Below, piece after piece: positions 23,009-36,200 of a stretch of 64,000 nucleotides of DNA (positions within the stretch are counted from its first letter, which is position 1; each line of letters starts with the position of its first letter). The DNA is taken from assembly GCA_011317545.1 (NCBI GenBank), contig WUJK01000003.1, forward strand, positions 2,480,001 through 2,544,000, in the 5' to 3' direction. The position numbers and the translations under genes are program-made. The notes under the pieces are model-generated. The model searched no databases. It had not been told where the DNA came from and worked only from the letters and a program-made list of their open reading frames with translations. Origin of the DNA: Coniella vitis (Eukaryota > Ascomycota > Sordariomycetes > Diaporthales > Schizoparmaceae).

Positions 23009-24821
23009 ATGCGCCGTATTTTATCTAGCCGTATCTCTGCCGGCGCAGCGCGCTCAGCCCGAGGAGCAGCAGCAGCCCGTAGCCCGTCCGCCTCACTCCG
23101 CCTCTCTCCCTCCTCCTCCTTCAGAATGGCGCCCTCATTCTCGTCTCCGGCTGCTGTTCGCAGGATACATGCGACAGCGGCCCACCTCAACCCAGCCCTC
23201 GCCTCCACAGCCACCTCGTACCCAACCACGCACGAAAAGATTGCCGAGGTGACCAACACGCCCTACTTTCTGGACAATGAGTTCCGCCCTTCGTCAGCCG
23301 ACCAGTTCATTCCTCTCTACGACCCGGCCACCAACAACTTGGTGACACGGGTGCCGCAGATGACGGACGCCGAGCTGGAGGCGGCCGTGGCAAGTGCCGA
23401 GAAGGCCTTCCCCGCGTGGCGCAACACCAGCGTCCTGGCCCGCCAACAGATCATGTTCAAGTTTGTAGCCCTCATCCGTGAGAATTGGGATCGTCTGGCA
23501 GCGAGTATCACGCTCGAGCAGGGAAAGACGTTTGCCGATGCGCGGGGCGATGTTCTCCGTGGTCTTCAAGTTGCTGAGGCTGCCTGCGGTGCCCCAGAGC
23601 TGCTCAAGGGCGAGTTACTCGAGGTGTCCAAGGATATGGAGACAAGGACATACCGTGAGCCCTTGGGTGTTACGGCCGCCATCTGCCCTTTTAGTGAGTA
23701 GTGCCTAGTATTGGTCACCGATATACCTTAATTCGCTAACCTGGGCTTCTTTGTCTATTTTCATAGACTTCCCCGCCATGATTCCTCTGTGGTGTATTCC
23801 CATTGCTACCGTGACGGGTAACACGCTTGTGCTCAAACCCTCGGAGCGTGACCCTGGTGCAGCCATGATTTTGGCTGAGCTGGTGCAAAAGGCTGGCTTC
23901 CCTGCGGGAGTCGTCAACATTGTGCATGGCGCCCACCGCACCGTCAACTTCATACTTGACCACCCTGCCATCAAGGCCATCTCCTTTGTCGGTGGCAACA
24001 AGGCTGGCGAGTACATCTACTCCAAGGGCTCGGCCAACGGCAAGCGCGTGCAGGCCAACCTGGGCGCCAAGAACCATGCGGCAGTGCTGCCCGACTGCAA
24101 CAAGAACCAGTTTCTCAACGCCGTGGTCGGTGCGGCCTTTGGCGCTGCCGGCCAACGTTGCATGGCGCTGTCGACGCTGGTCATGGTCGGTGAGACCAAG
24201 GAGTGGCTCCCTGAGCTGGCTGAGCGCGCAAAGGCACTCAACGTTAACGGAGGCTTTGAGGAGGGCGCTGATCTGGGGCCTGTGATCTCGCCCGAGAGCA
24301 AGGCGCGCATCGAGGGCTTGATTGCCTCCGCAGAGGCCGAGGGCGCCACAATCCTGCTGGACGGACGCGGCTTCAAGCCAGCAAAGTACCCCAACGGCAA
24401 CTGGGTCGCTCCTACCATCATTTCCAACGTGACCCCGGATATGAAGTGCTACCGTGAGGAAATTTTTGGGCCTGTGCTGGTGTGCCTCAACGTCGACACT
24501 CTCGACGATGCTATCGACCTGATCAACTCCAACGAGTATGGCAACGGTACCGCCATCTTCACCCGCAGTGGCCCCACAGCCGAGACTTTCCGCAGAAACA
24601 TTGAGGCCGGCCAAGTGGGCATTAATGTACCAATTCCCGTGCCTCTGCCCATGTTCTCGTTCACCGGAAACAAGAAGAGTATTGCGGGCGGTGGTGCTAG
24701 CACCTTTTACGGCAAGCCAGGCATCAACTTCTATACGCAGCTCAAGACGGTGACTGCTTTGTGGAGTACCGCGGATGCGATTAGCAAGAAGGCCGATGTG
24801 GCTATGCCTACGCACAGTTAA
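23009..24821 (+). CDS. Methylmalonate-semialdehyde dehydrogenase, mitochondrial
   Basis: A CoA-acylating aldehyde dehydrogenase that turns methylmalonate semialdehyde into propionyl-CoA in valine and pyrimidine catabolism. Exons are 23009-23693 and 23767-24821, giving 579 residues; the 73-base intron splits the Asn codon of the CPFNFPAMIPLW motif. The first in-frame ATG at 23009 opens a basic, Ser/Ala/Arg-rich leader of about 55 residues (MRRILSSRISAGAARSARG), a mitochondrial presequence. Catalytic features: the nucleophile in FGAAGQRCMALS, the GNKAGEYIYSKGSANGKR loop and QANLGAKNHAAVLPDC, typical of this subfamily, and the C-terminal FSFTGNKKSIAGGGASTFYG. Length and motifs are complete, and no anomaly is seen. 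Confidence 0.96.
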
Positions 24822-27800
24822 GAGAAGTCTAGGGTATATCATGTAGCAGAGAGAAAGGATCCTTATACCCATTTGAGAATGAGTGGAACGAAGTAAAAAA
24901 GGATATTAGTATTCATCAACTATACTATGTTTGATATGCGCGTCTAGGGCTCTTGGTTGTCGAGGAGAAAATATCAATATCCATCTGGATGTTTTCCAAG
25001 ATTGACACATCGGATGTATATAAAGCACTTTCGTAATTTACAGCCCAGTAATATCTCAATTCAATGTGCGTATCCCGCATCTAGACCTTGACAAGCAGTC
25101 ACTGAAACTTATATATAGCTTTTGATCTTATCCATTATTTTCAAAGTTTCGTTGCCTTGCTCCATTGTTGGCAGTCAGATATATTGCTTGAGCTATAAAG
25201 CAGATAAGCACAAAACGATTCATGATTCATGATTTATGAATATTCAAAGCAACAACTACTACTTTACCACACCTAGCTTCCTTCAATTTTGAGCTATGGA
25301 TACTCTCATATATAATCATTACGGGCTTCATGCCTTCCTTAACAACTGGTAGCTTGACGAAGTGTCCAAATCAAAACTATATGAAACCAGCGAGCATAGC
25401 CTAGTCCAGCTCCAGTTTCTTCCAGTTTGGTCTTGTTTCTATTCTTGACTCAGTTCTTTTATTTTTCCCTGGTTGGCATAAAACGATCTCCAAGTTTAAT
25501 GGATGAGATATATCGAGCGAGCAAAGTTGCTTTGAATAGATTCAACACGGATGAGAAGGGCAACAAAAATGAGATACTGACAGACTTTTTAGCTGATGTG
25601 TTTCTTATAGTTATACAGAATGAAGACTATGTCAGAAAGAAAAAAAGGTAAAGAATTGGGTGTATAGATGTACAACACAATGAACAGGAAGAAAAAGCAG
25701 ACGGAAAGAAAAAATCTACATGTCCATTATTATAAGAGCGTTGGCTTTTGCCTTCTGGAAGATCAGTTAGTTACCACGGTATACTATATATTACGCTGCT
25801 ATTGATATGCAAACCGATATAATGTTAGGGATTCATATCCCCTTTATATACATAATAAGCCAGCAAAGATGATTATATTCTATTATAACACCAAGTTGGA
25901 TGGATGCAAGGTCCGAGGATTTGTCTTTTCTCTTGTTATATTTTAACCAATCAAACACCGTAAAACAGGTTAGGATGTGTTTTGTTTATGTATATTTATA
26001 TATGTAGTATTTGAAAATCATGTCTCCCTGTTTTGAGTATGTTCCTCAGGTTTCTACATATCTGCATGGAAGAGTATTCATTCTACGTGCAGCCCCCTTT
26101 CTCCACAAGCGTACACACATGTATAAGATAACAGCCAAGAAAGGTTGATAGGAACAAGAAACCCGAGAAGCTGCACAAAGGGGATGTTATATATGTGTAT
26201 CTTATATGTAACGCACCCACCACCACCAGCCACCAGCCACAAAATAATATACCTATAATGCTTTACTTGGTTGCTTGCCTTAGTCACCGACTTCTTGATG
26301 TATATATGTTTCAGTGTATACTGAACAACACCCCCCCCCTCTTCTCACGGGCCCAGCTTGACGCGCGTCCTATCCCATCCACCAGGGGTCTCAGCCCTTT
26401 TACTTTCTCTCGCCTTTCCCTTGCGTTTCCTGTATTGCTCTGCTCGCTGTTCTTTCATCATGGCAATCACAGCCTTCCAAGTCATACACTATAAGTAAGT
26501 ATACAGTAGTACTCTCTGCATAGTACTTGACCCCGCCCCTGCCCCCCCCCCCCCCCAAAAAAAACTATATAGTACATTGCACTTTTCGTCATTATACTAT
26601 GCACCTAGCCAATATGCCACTAGTTCCAATACTCCCAACATTTAAGGATGTTGCGTCATGCGGTGTTATATTGCACGTATATTACAGTACAAACTTTGCT
26701 TGCCAGCCTCGTCATCAAAGTCAAAACCGTGCTGATGAAGGAAATTCGAGAACCCACGTAGATTATCGTCTCGTAATCTGAGCCAGGGACGTGACGTATA
26801 TAACTGGTTCATTTGAAAAGAAAAACATTGGAAGAGGTGAAAAAGGCAGAAGAAGAGAAAAACGAAACCACTATCAAAACAAAGCCGTGTTCGCATAGTT
26901 GTGCGCCAATCAAAGTTAACAAAACCATATCATCAAACAAGGTTCCATGTCCAAATAGCCTCACCAATACCCACTAGGTCACTGGTCAGTAGTAGACATA
27001 CATTCTTAGGCATCAATTGGAGAGCAGTAAGTAAAAGGCTGCTATTTTGTGTCTGATTAGACTCTTCTAGCCTGTCTTATTTTCCTAGCTGTCTCTGTGC
27101 TTTAATTATGATTGATACACCAAGTATTTCCATACAATATCCTCATCCCTGTGTCCTGGTGGTAAACCACCGTCTTCTTGTCCTACCACACCAAAATCTC
27201 AGGTTTGAATTGAGGTTCCAGTGGTTCGTCTTTCATCAATGTTGCACATTACACCAATTTCCACCCCAGCGCGATTCCTTCCTCTGAGCCTCAGAACTTG
27301 TTTCATGATATAATTAGATATTATTGGGCTAGATTTGCATTATGCCCAGAGGTTTGTCTCTCTGCCCCCATCACTCATTTTAGAAGGCAGGCCTCCAGGT
27401 CTTTTGCCCACTTGGCCAAGCTAGCCCTTCCCTTTGGCCAAAGCGGCCTGTGTAGGTGTGTCGTAGTCCATTCCCGTGTCGTATAGTGAGAACCTGGCCT
27501 TAGTCGTGTTAGGCCATCTGCTGCAGCATTGTTGACGCCACCAAATCGTCCACTTGTCTCCTCTTGAACATGTAGCGAACGTAATGCGGCGAGCTCGGAG
27601 ACACCTTTTTACTCCCCCAGGCCTTCGCCGCTGAACTGCTCCTGAAACTCCGGAAAAGCCCCCCTCCCCCGAAAACACGAAAAAAAAAAATAGTGTAGTT
27701 GATCCCGAAATCTCTAGATGCCAAATGCCGATGCCATGCCATGCAAATCAACATCATGCCTTCTATTTACACACATGCTCCAGAACAAGGCTTGCTCAAA

Positions 27801-27997
27801 CAGAATTTCTCATTTCCAAAGGTGTGCATAGAATCGAATTTTAATACGAGGCAGCTTGGCGTGTGTCGCGTGGGCGAACGCTTTCCAGTCCAGGCAGGAG
27901 GGGTAAATAAAAGCATTCAGAGGCCAAGGTGAGGAAACGGTCATTGAAAATATCATAAAACTTGAAGTGAAAAAGACGAGTTGTTCGTAATCGGTCG
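24822..27997. other. AT-rich intergenic stretch between convergent genes
   Basis: About 3.2 kb with no supported gene. From about 24,890 to 26,300 the sequence is clearly richer in A+T than its surroundings, with many short TATA-like strings; farther right it returns to normal. A 74-residue plus frame at 25427-25651 looks mildly protein-like but matches nothing I know. A run of 15 C followed by 8 A lies at 26542-26564. Both flanking genes end into this space. Confidence 0.45.
26542..26564. repeat. Poly-C run followed by poly-A run
   Basis: Fifteen C then eight A without interruption. Such homopolymers are error-prone in sequencing and probably vary in length. Confidence 0.85.
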
Positions 27998-30279
27998 TCA
28001 TGCCAGCGCCGCAGCCGCAGTCACGGATCGGGATCTCTGTCGTGTCACCTTCTTGCTGACCGTGTACACAAGGTCCAAGGTCCAGAAGTGGCAAATCTGT
28101 GCCTGGGCACAGGGAATAGCACCAAAGAGAGGTGCGACCATGGGCACCATGCAGTAGTCCTTCCAGTTCTTGGTGATGTGGCGGTGCGAAAAGTTCATGC
28201 CCTTAGCGAGACCAGCATCATTCATCTCCTTTTCGCGATTCTCAACGCAGATCTTGTGGAAGTTCTCGTACAGGAAGAGAAGCAGAGCAACTTCCATGAA
28301 ACCAGCAGTCCGGAGAACATTGCAGACGTCGAAGATCCAGTTGATGCCGTGAACATCTGCGTTACCCTCGGTAGCCCAGACGTACAGAGTGGAGGCGATG
28401 ATGAGAATAGTGGTCTGCAGAGGCAGAAAGTGCGCTTCAAAGAGACGGTGGAAGAGGTAGAGGATGCGCTCCCAGTTAGGATCCTTCAGAGTGTCGTGGG
28501 TGACGTCTGAGAAGACACCGTTCTCAACAGGAGGGGCCTCAGCGTCGATCTGGCTGTCCGGGACGTAGATGTCAGTGGTGGTGTCGTTGAGGGCACTGTG
28601 AATGGGACGGAACGATCGAGAAGTGTGCTTCCTGTCTTGCCAGAGCTCAACCACCTTGCGCATGGCGTAACCCGAATCGAGAGCGCCCCACATGTGTCGG
28701 ATTGCCTGCTTGTAACGAGCCTTGACATCGGCAACGATACCCTTGTAGCCACTGCCGGCACCTCCAGTGACGTTGCTCTGGCTGACGGGGCTGATGATGG
28801 TCCGAACAGTCAGGTTGCCGTTGAGCGCAAAGAAACACTTGAGGTACATGTGCAGATCCTCGCCGATAGCTTCGGGGTCGCAGTCCCATCCGCCAACACG
28901 GTCGACAAGTTCGAGAGGCACAGAGTAGACAGACGTTGGGGGAGCAATGGTGGAGCCGCGGTAGAGGCCCGACAAGCCAGCATTGGCCCACAGGATATCA
29001 GCAACACGCACAAGGGCAGGAACGCTGTGCGCATTACGGTCGAAGATGATGGGAGCAGAGTACAGGGTTGTGTTAGCCGTGTCAGGGAACGACAGGTGCA
29101 TAGAGGTCAGGTGGGCAAAGTAGTTGGACGAAAGATGGCTGTCAGCTGTAGGCGCAAGTCACAAGCGTCAGCAGGCTGTCCAGCAGGGTAATACAGTAAT
29201 GTAGCAACCAGAAACACAAAGCGCGTCAGGTTTGCTGGGGCAGTGGGAGCCGGGATATCGACAACATACCATCAATGCCAGTGACAATCACGTCTTTGCG
29301 AGCCTCTAGAGAGTACTTTTCACTCAGTTTGCGAACGGCCCAAGCCATGTTGCTGCCCTTGCCAGCACTCTCGCCGGGGATGTTGGCCGGGTGGATGGTA
29401 AAGTCCATGGACCGGAACTTCTTGATGAATTCCTGAACCAGTCCCATGGCCTTGAGCTCGACGTTGTTCTCGCGCACTTCCATTGCCAGGTAGACCTATG
29501 ACATCCAGCAGTGGTTAGCTTTCGTGCATCCATCGAAGCCTGTGATTGGTTGCGACAACTCCAAATTGATCGACATGGCAGACAAGACTACAATGGGCGA
29601 TCTCAACCCCACAGCAAGCCAGCATGGTTGCAGTACTTGCAGCTCAAGTATACATTTGCTGCCTAGTTGCAGCAACAACAAAAGGAGTGGTACTCACATC
29701 GTAGCTGTTGCGAGCCTGAGGGTGGCTACCCAAGACCTCGAGAGTCTCCCTTAGTGTGTCCAGCTCTTCCTTGTAGTTCGGGATAACGATGGCATGTACA
29801 ATGCTGTCGGGCTCGACATCGCCGTCCGTGTACAACTCGGCTTCGAAGTCGCCAGCTTCACTGCTGGTGGACGAACCGCCGTGGGAGGAGGTCAGGGTCT
29901 CGGAGCTCGAGAGAGAAGTGGAGGAGCCGCGGCGGCGGTGAGCGAATTTAAGGTTCTGCAGTGCCTTGCTGTGGGCCGACTTCTTGAGGGTTCTTGTCAT
30001 CTCCCAAAGAGCGTAGCAGGATCGCATGGGGAACATGGCGACCAGAATGTGGATGAGGAGCGTGTAGTAGGCGAAAACAACCGTCCACATGCCGGCGCCC
30101 TGTGGAGGGGTGATTGCGTTCATGGACACGGTGGCAAAGCTGTTTCGCTGGCGCATGAAGTCGAAGAGGCTGTGCTGCGAGACGGCGGCTTCCTTGGTGA
30201 TGACCCAGTAGGACAGTGCGATGGTAGCAAGCATGGCCAGTCCGCCCGAACGGCGGGTGCACCATGCGAAGAGAGACAT
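27998..30279 (-). CDS. Membrane-bound family 2 glycosyltransferase-like protein
   Basis: A predicted processive-type or ER/Golgi glycosyltransferase; donor and acceptor sugars are unknown. Exons: 30279-29698, 29495-29270 and 29145-27998, giving 651 residues; introns are 202 and 124 bases and phases agree. Two hydrophobic segments open the protein (about residues 10-28 and 60-85), followed by a Ser-rich linker (RRRGSSTSLSSSETLTSSHG). The catalytic region starts at IVIPNYKEELDTLRETLEVL, continues with GESAGKGSNMAWAVRKLSE and has the acidic motif VTGIDADSHL at about residue 270. EAIGEDLHMYLKCFFAL follows, and then QAIRHMWG, in the place where classical processive enzymes have QxxRW; here His replaces Trp. 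Three to four membrane segments end the protein (TTILIIASTLYVW, VALLLFLYENF, VPMVAPLFGAIPC). It is a family found widely in moulds. It is not a chitin synthase in the strict sense, because the full QRRRW motif is missing. Confidence 0.85.
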
Positions 30280-33200
30280 GTTGACGGAGCAGTGTTGCCT
30301 TTGCGGAGGATGCGGGCAGCCCAAGGAGGACGACGACGACGAGGAGCAGCAGGGCGAGGAACGACGACAGGAGGAGGGTGGGGGGAGGAGAAAAGGGAAG
30401 ACGAGACGGGAGAGAAGAGGCGCGAGCGCGTCTCGGTCAGGTTCCCTTTGGGGGTCGGGGGGACGGAGAGCCGGGGGGGGGGGTCGAGGGACACAAGTGG
30501 CCCGAAGGAGAGAAGTGAAGTGAACAACAATTGTATTAACAAAGTAGTTGTGTCAAGAGGAGAGAAAAATATGCACGAGAGGTTCGAGAAAAGGACGGAC
30601 GGTCAAACAGAACCCTTGGGACGGGGGCGGCCCAGGAGCGCAGGAGGTGGAGATTGTATGGAGAAGAGCTGGGAGAAATGAGCTCCAGGTTGGCTTCCAA
30701 GGATGCGAAAGTGCCACACAGTTCCACAACCCGGTCGCTTGCTGGATTCCAAGTTTGGACTACGCTGCTGCCGGGCGGTGCAGTCGACTGCGGCTGTGGA
30801 TAACGCAGCCTAAGTAGCGTGGTACTGCAGTGGGTTTCGTGCTTGGGGGGGCCTGCGCGTACCGCACCGTACAGTGTGCTTGCTTGGCTGCGACGGGCTT
30901 GCACTGGGGCGTCGTTGGCAGCAGCAGCGAGATTGTGATTGCCGCGAGCGCTTCTCGAAAGCTTGGCAGTGAAGACGACAACGGGCGGTCGAGGATGTTG
31001 CTATGGCTCTTTTTTTTCTTCTTTCCTTCTCTTCTAGCAGTAACTGGCCTGGGCCGGGCAGCCAAGAGAGGGTGGGCGGCAGGAGGGGGGCGCGATATTC
31101 TGTCCTGTACGCTGGTTTCTGGCTCTTTCTTCTTGTTCCTGGGGGCTGTTGTCGAAGAAAAGACTGACGGGAGGGAATGGCTGAACAAGATGGGACACAG
31201 GATTCTCTCTTGTCTCTCGCTGGACAAGTAACTCATCCGACTGGAAACACAGCTAGCAGAACACATTCGCGCATCCGGTCGAGGGAGGGGAAAAGGAGGA
31301 AGCAGTGCACTAGGCACCAGGGCACTAGAGGCGGGCGCGCCCAGTCTAGTTAGCCACTGGGGCTGTACTCTGGACAGTTTAACCACAAGGGCGCCCAGGG
31401 CCCCAGTGGGTTAGGGGCCTCAGACGACATGCAGTAAGGGTCTTAGGTACCTGACAAGTATGCCCTGTCTGACTCTTGGCTTTCAGAGCGGTCGGACAGG
31501 GATCAGCGGACTCCACAGGGGGGGGGGGGGAGGCCGACGCGGGAGGGGCCTAGTCGGTTTTGGGTCTAGCATGGCCTCTGGGATTGCGGAACGTGCTTGA
31601 GCCACTGGCCGTCAAATTGGATAGACATGCGCTCTCGCCCAGGTACCGTCTTGCAGACGGACCTTTTGCAGAGAGCCAGCAAACCTTCTTGGTCTGCGCA
31701 ATAATTTGCCTTTTCCTGCCAGTCTCACCCGGTAGCCAATGGCTGCGGGTATCATGGTGTCTACGCAGTATTGTGCTGCATGGAAATCTCGCACATGGTG
31801 CTACTGCTGGCCTGCCATACCAGATACATGGCTTTACCAGTACTCACTTTAGTACTAGTAGAGCATTCATTCGATACATGGTACATGTCTAAGTACAATG
31901 TACACATATACTTTATAGAACGGTCAGCGCGGCAGGAGCTCATTTCATTTCCAAACCCTTGCCGCACGCCTATCGATTGGGGCCCCAGGGCCCCAGCGGG
32001 GGCCTACGGAGCAGCGGCGTTCCCAGGCCTTGGCAGCAACGAGTAGCAAGGGTCCTGGGGTCTGGGGCGCTGTTAGGTGTTGATTACTGCTTATGCAATT
32101 ACCCGTCACTGCATCGGGCGAAGCATGTGATGTCAAGGTGCTGACGATTTGCTGATCTTTGGGCTGTATGGTTGCATCATGGTGCTGAAAATAGGTTGCA
32201 AATAAGGCAGGAGCATCGTCTTGCCTGCATGGAACGGCTGCACGACCTGCGTGCCATCGTTGACAAGCTACCAAATGGACTAGACCCGGGTCGAAATGCA
32301 GGACTGGGCTACTGCACAACTGTCGACGACCACAAGCTCGCTCGGTCCATGCTTTGTCCGTCCGCGAAGCTTTTCCACAGCACAAAGGCAGGGTGGACTG
32401 GCGCCTCGCCAACGTACGCCACAATCTATGCGCTCGACGCGGCCCCCATAATACAGCAGGAGAAAAGAGACTTGGCGCAACTGAATCGGCGAATTGCATT
32501 ACATCGCACCAGGTCACGTCTCCACGTGGGCGGGGTACGTACCAGCTTCTACGCGTTCTACCAAGAACTCGATGAGCCACTAAGTGATCAGCTACGATCG
32601 GCTACCGATGAAGAAGGAGCCTCAATCTGGTTGGTCGTCTGAAGTTGATATGTTCCTCAAAGCCATATCTGGCAGATGTGCTGGCCCCAGATGCCGCCAA
32701 GACACGTTAACGGTCGAGGATGCCGAGGCTGCAGTTTGTACACCATTGCCAGGACGTATGCTGCCACATGTGGGTGTCAGCGGACGCAGTCACGTCTTGT
32801 GATATGGAGCGGCTGTGATGTGGATGAGCCTACTCTCACAGTGCTACATGTCTCTTATGCCCAAAGAGAGTGTGTGGGCGGTGCACCGACGGCTGCTAAC
32901 ATTGGGGTTGTTGCTAGGTGCAGACCAGACTGTCAGCGGGAAAATGGAGGAAACCGGGGCTGGCCAGGAGCCCTGGCGGTTGTTCCAAAGATTCCTTCAT
33001 CCCGCTGGCATGGCTGCTGCAAGTCAGACTTACATGATACTACAGAGTATATATAGTAAGCGCGAGAGGAGCCGCAATCCTGCATCGGCACGTCGTGTCT
33101 CGCCCTTGCTCTACATAGTAGAGCCATTTCCTATAGTCGCACGCTGTAGTGCGCATTCCAGCGCTGCTCATTCGCATACAAGCTCAGAGTGCGAAGTCCT

Positions 33201-36200
33201 ATATATATCCGTATACGTACGAATGTGGCTCCTGGTAGTGTAATCCTGGCTGAATGGATTGACTGGCTACTACTATATACTACATAGTATATACATCGTA
33301 CTATCCACACATACTTATACAGAGTACACACTGCTCGTATTGCTAAGTCGACCGATTCATGCACCACCTACATAGAAGATTATGTATGTACTGTGTAGGC
33401 GGATGATTCAAACAGACCATTTGCCCGCTGCACCTCCACCAGCTTCATAGAGCGGACCAGATGATAAGACTCGTGCTTGCCGGTTAGAACGCACAGGGAC
33501 TCGTGCAGTAAGGTTCAAAAATATACTATGACTACGTACGCAGCTTCGGGCCATGACATTTCCACAGCCGCTGTAACCACAGCACGGTGGGCACCCTAGT
33601 GCCACGCTCTCCATGCAGGGTCGCATCAATCGCCTACTACGGTAGCGTAGACTCATCAGACCGCCAGAATATGAGGGGGGAGGGGGAGAAGGGACCAAAC
33701 AACAGTTTAGCATGTAGTTACCATATATTGTTGGGACGACAATACAACAGCAAGTAAGCAGTCGGGCCACGTTTCGAAACGCGTCTGGGCAACCGGTCCC
33801 TGGGTCGAATGCTTCTCTTGCTAAACTTTGAAACGACAATCCAAGACAAAGTTTTGCTAGTGCCCGGACCAGGCAATTAGTGAGGGGGATGGTGCAACGG
33901 TTGTTGATGAATCGAGCGAGGTTGGCAAATGTGCACCTGTGCCTTGTTCGCTCGGCCAGACATTGGCTGTTTTACCAGTCGGCAAATAGCGAGCATGACG
34001 AACTGAGCAAGAGAAGAAACAGCCATAAGAGTAACACAAAACTCTGATACATAGTAGAACACAATTCGTAATCTCAGGCCTGAACCGTCGTGTGCCTGAC
34101 TCTCCCTGTCCCTTCTTTGGTAAAAACTCATCACGCACGCCATCGCTGCTCCCAGGGACGCAGCCAATGGCAGTCGTCGACAAGCCCCGGTGCGCAAACT
34201 AATCGTGTGCGATAGTACTATTATGTACTGCGTGTACGCATGGAGTACTTCTAGCATGATTGTTGTACTATGTAGGATGTGAGCGATTCAGAACCTGCTG
34301 TTGGCTTTTGCTGCTGTAATTGGTGCATTGTGTGGCGCGCAAAGCAGAAGCAATGCCTGCTCCTGAATAAGCTTAAGTAAGATGGGCTCTTTGCTAGGCG
34401 CCTCCTGCCTACCGTACAGTGCGCTTGCCAGCCGTGATGTGCTGCGCTGCGCCTGCCGCCCTCTAGTCAATCTGCTACTTTTCAGGTCGCTGAATTAAGT
34501 TGGCCGCTCCTTCTCGAACATCGGCCGTTCCTCCCCTGGGGTTGCAAACTGTGGCAACTCGGAAACCTTGCCATTCCTGCCTTATTTGATCCTGTACTGC
34601 ATAATTGCATATTGCTTGCTGCCTAGGTCCATAATTTGTGGACAATTGCAGAGGCTGCATCTCAGACATGCGTGTCCTGTACATAGTACACATGCCGATA
34701 CACTGCTTCCCATCAAATTCCACGTGATACCGCCCGCAGGCCTGTGTTTTCTTTGCCAGGAACGAGAACGACGCGCCAAAATAAAGCGAGGCCGCCCGCC
34801 CAGTCAAGCGTTGCATAGTACTGTGGTACATTGTAGAATCAACTACCTCGGTACTTTTACAGTATACATACTCTGTAGTAGTAAATCATGATCTGCCCTT
34901 TCCCAGTTTCCGGGGTCCAGTCCGACAGTACTATGTACATACTACGATGGAGTAGCCCCATGGCCTTTCCCCCTTTTTGACGGTTGAGAGAGCTCTGACA
35001 AGCAAAAAATGCCAGCACCAACACTCAGTCGGTGGTAGGAGTCCAACTTCCCATCTACATACGTCCAGGCAGCGTGTTCGAAACCAAGATCCGCGCAACG
35101 AATCGGCAGCGCCCTCTCATTCGTGGCAATCTCAGCACCTTGAAAAGCTCAAGCCACAGCCACAGCATCTTCGAGGTTGTCAATTGATCCATGAAATCCA
35201 AAATCGGTCCGTAAGCACCAGCCTCCTTTGCAGGAGCCAAAAGCCCACTGCGACCGCCCGGGCTGGACCTTAAAGTGTCGAATCCACCAGACACAGCGAT
35301 GCAAGCTGTGCCAAAGAGGCCAACTGTTGGAACTCGGTTAGGGGACGGACGGTTGGTTGCCACCATCCTTTTGGCAAGTCATCACATTCTGGAAATGAAG
35401 ATGCTGCACTGTGACCGCTGACGAATAAGCTGTTGACCAGGGCCGGGCCGAGCCAACACGTCTGGCCTTGACTTGCTGCTCGCGCTCAACATCGAACACG
35501 ACGAGCACGTTCAACCAGAAATACAGAGTGGGTCGATCAAGAGCAGGCCCAGGCGCCCTCGCTGCCTTGCTCTCGACGCCGATGCGCGCATTTCACAAGC
35601 TTGCCTAGCGGACAGGCTCAACGAAATACTCGCAAAACGTCCGTCCATTTAGTGCGTATCATGATGAGTGAATACCATGTACTAATAAGCTCCTTGTACA
35701 TATGGCTCAGGTCGGGAGACCGGGATGCGACAGGGCCCGATAGCAAGCCGCAATCTCGGCTGTGCAAGACTGCCAGCAGCCTTTTTCTGTTGACGCCACT
35801 CGCCCTTCTCAGCGGGTTCGCCAGGCGCACCGCACCGTCACACTAGATAACAAAACGGCAACCCACAGGCCATCGGGTTATCGCGTGTTCACACAGTACT
35901 TTGTAGCCGGCCAGCCGGCCTCGCTTGGCCGTGCGTCGATGGTGCTGCAGAAGCACAAAGCCAAGCACGAATGCAACTCTCCAATTTTCACACAGTTCTT
36001 CAGCCAGTGCTGGTGCCAGTCATCGCACACTATTGTTTCGCCTTGCGCAATGACTTGGCACTTTGGGGTTGAGCTTTGCAAATTTGCCCTTGTCCACCCA
36101 TCTCATATACTTTTGTCGCCACTCATTGGCCACTGCTAATAGCAGTACTATTAGCTTTCTCACGGATCGTGCCTGCAGCCGTCTCTTGTCTCATAGTAGT

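Noticed and set aside
23736..24872. 378-residue minus-strand frame opposite the dehydrogenase
   Set aside because: Antisense shadow of the MMSDH coding exon.
25427..25651. 74-residue plus-strand frame in the AT-rich island
   Set aside because: Mildly protein-like but alone, without ATG context, splice partners or a known family.
30120..30681. Long frames overlapping the start of the glycosyltransferase gene on both strands
   Set aside because: They are antisense shadows of the coding exon and of a G+C-rich leader; composition is Arg/Gly/Pro-rich.
32172..32642. 156-residue open frame on the plus strand
   Set aside because: No domain or signal, no splice context, and overlapping frames on the other strand are equally long. 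Likely chance in G+C-rich DNA.
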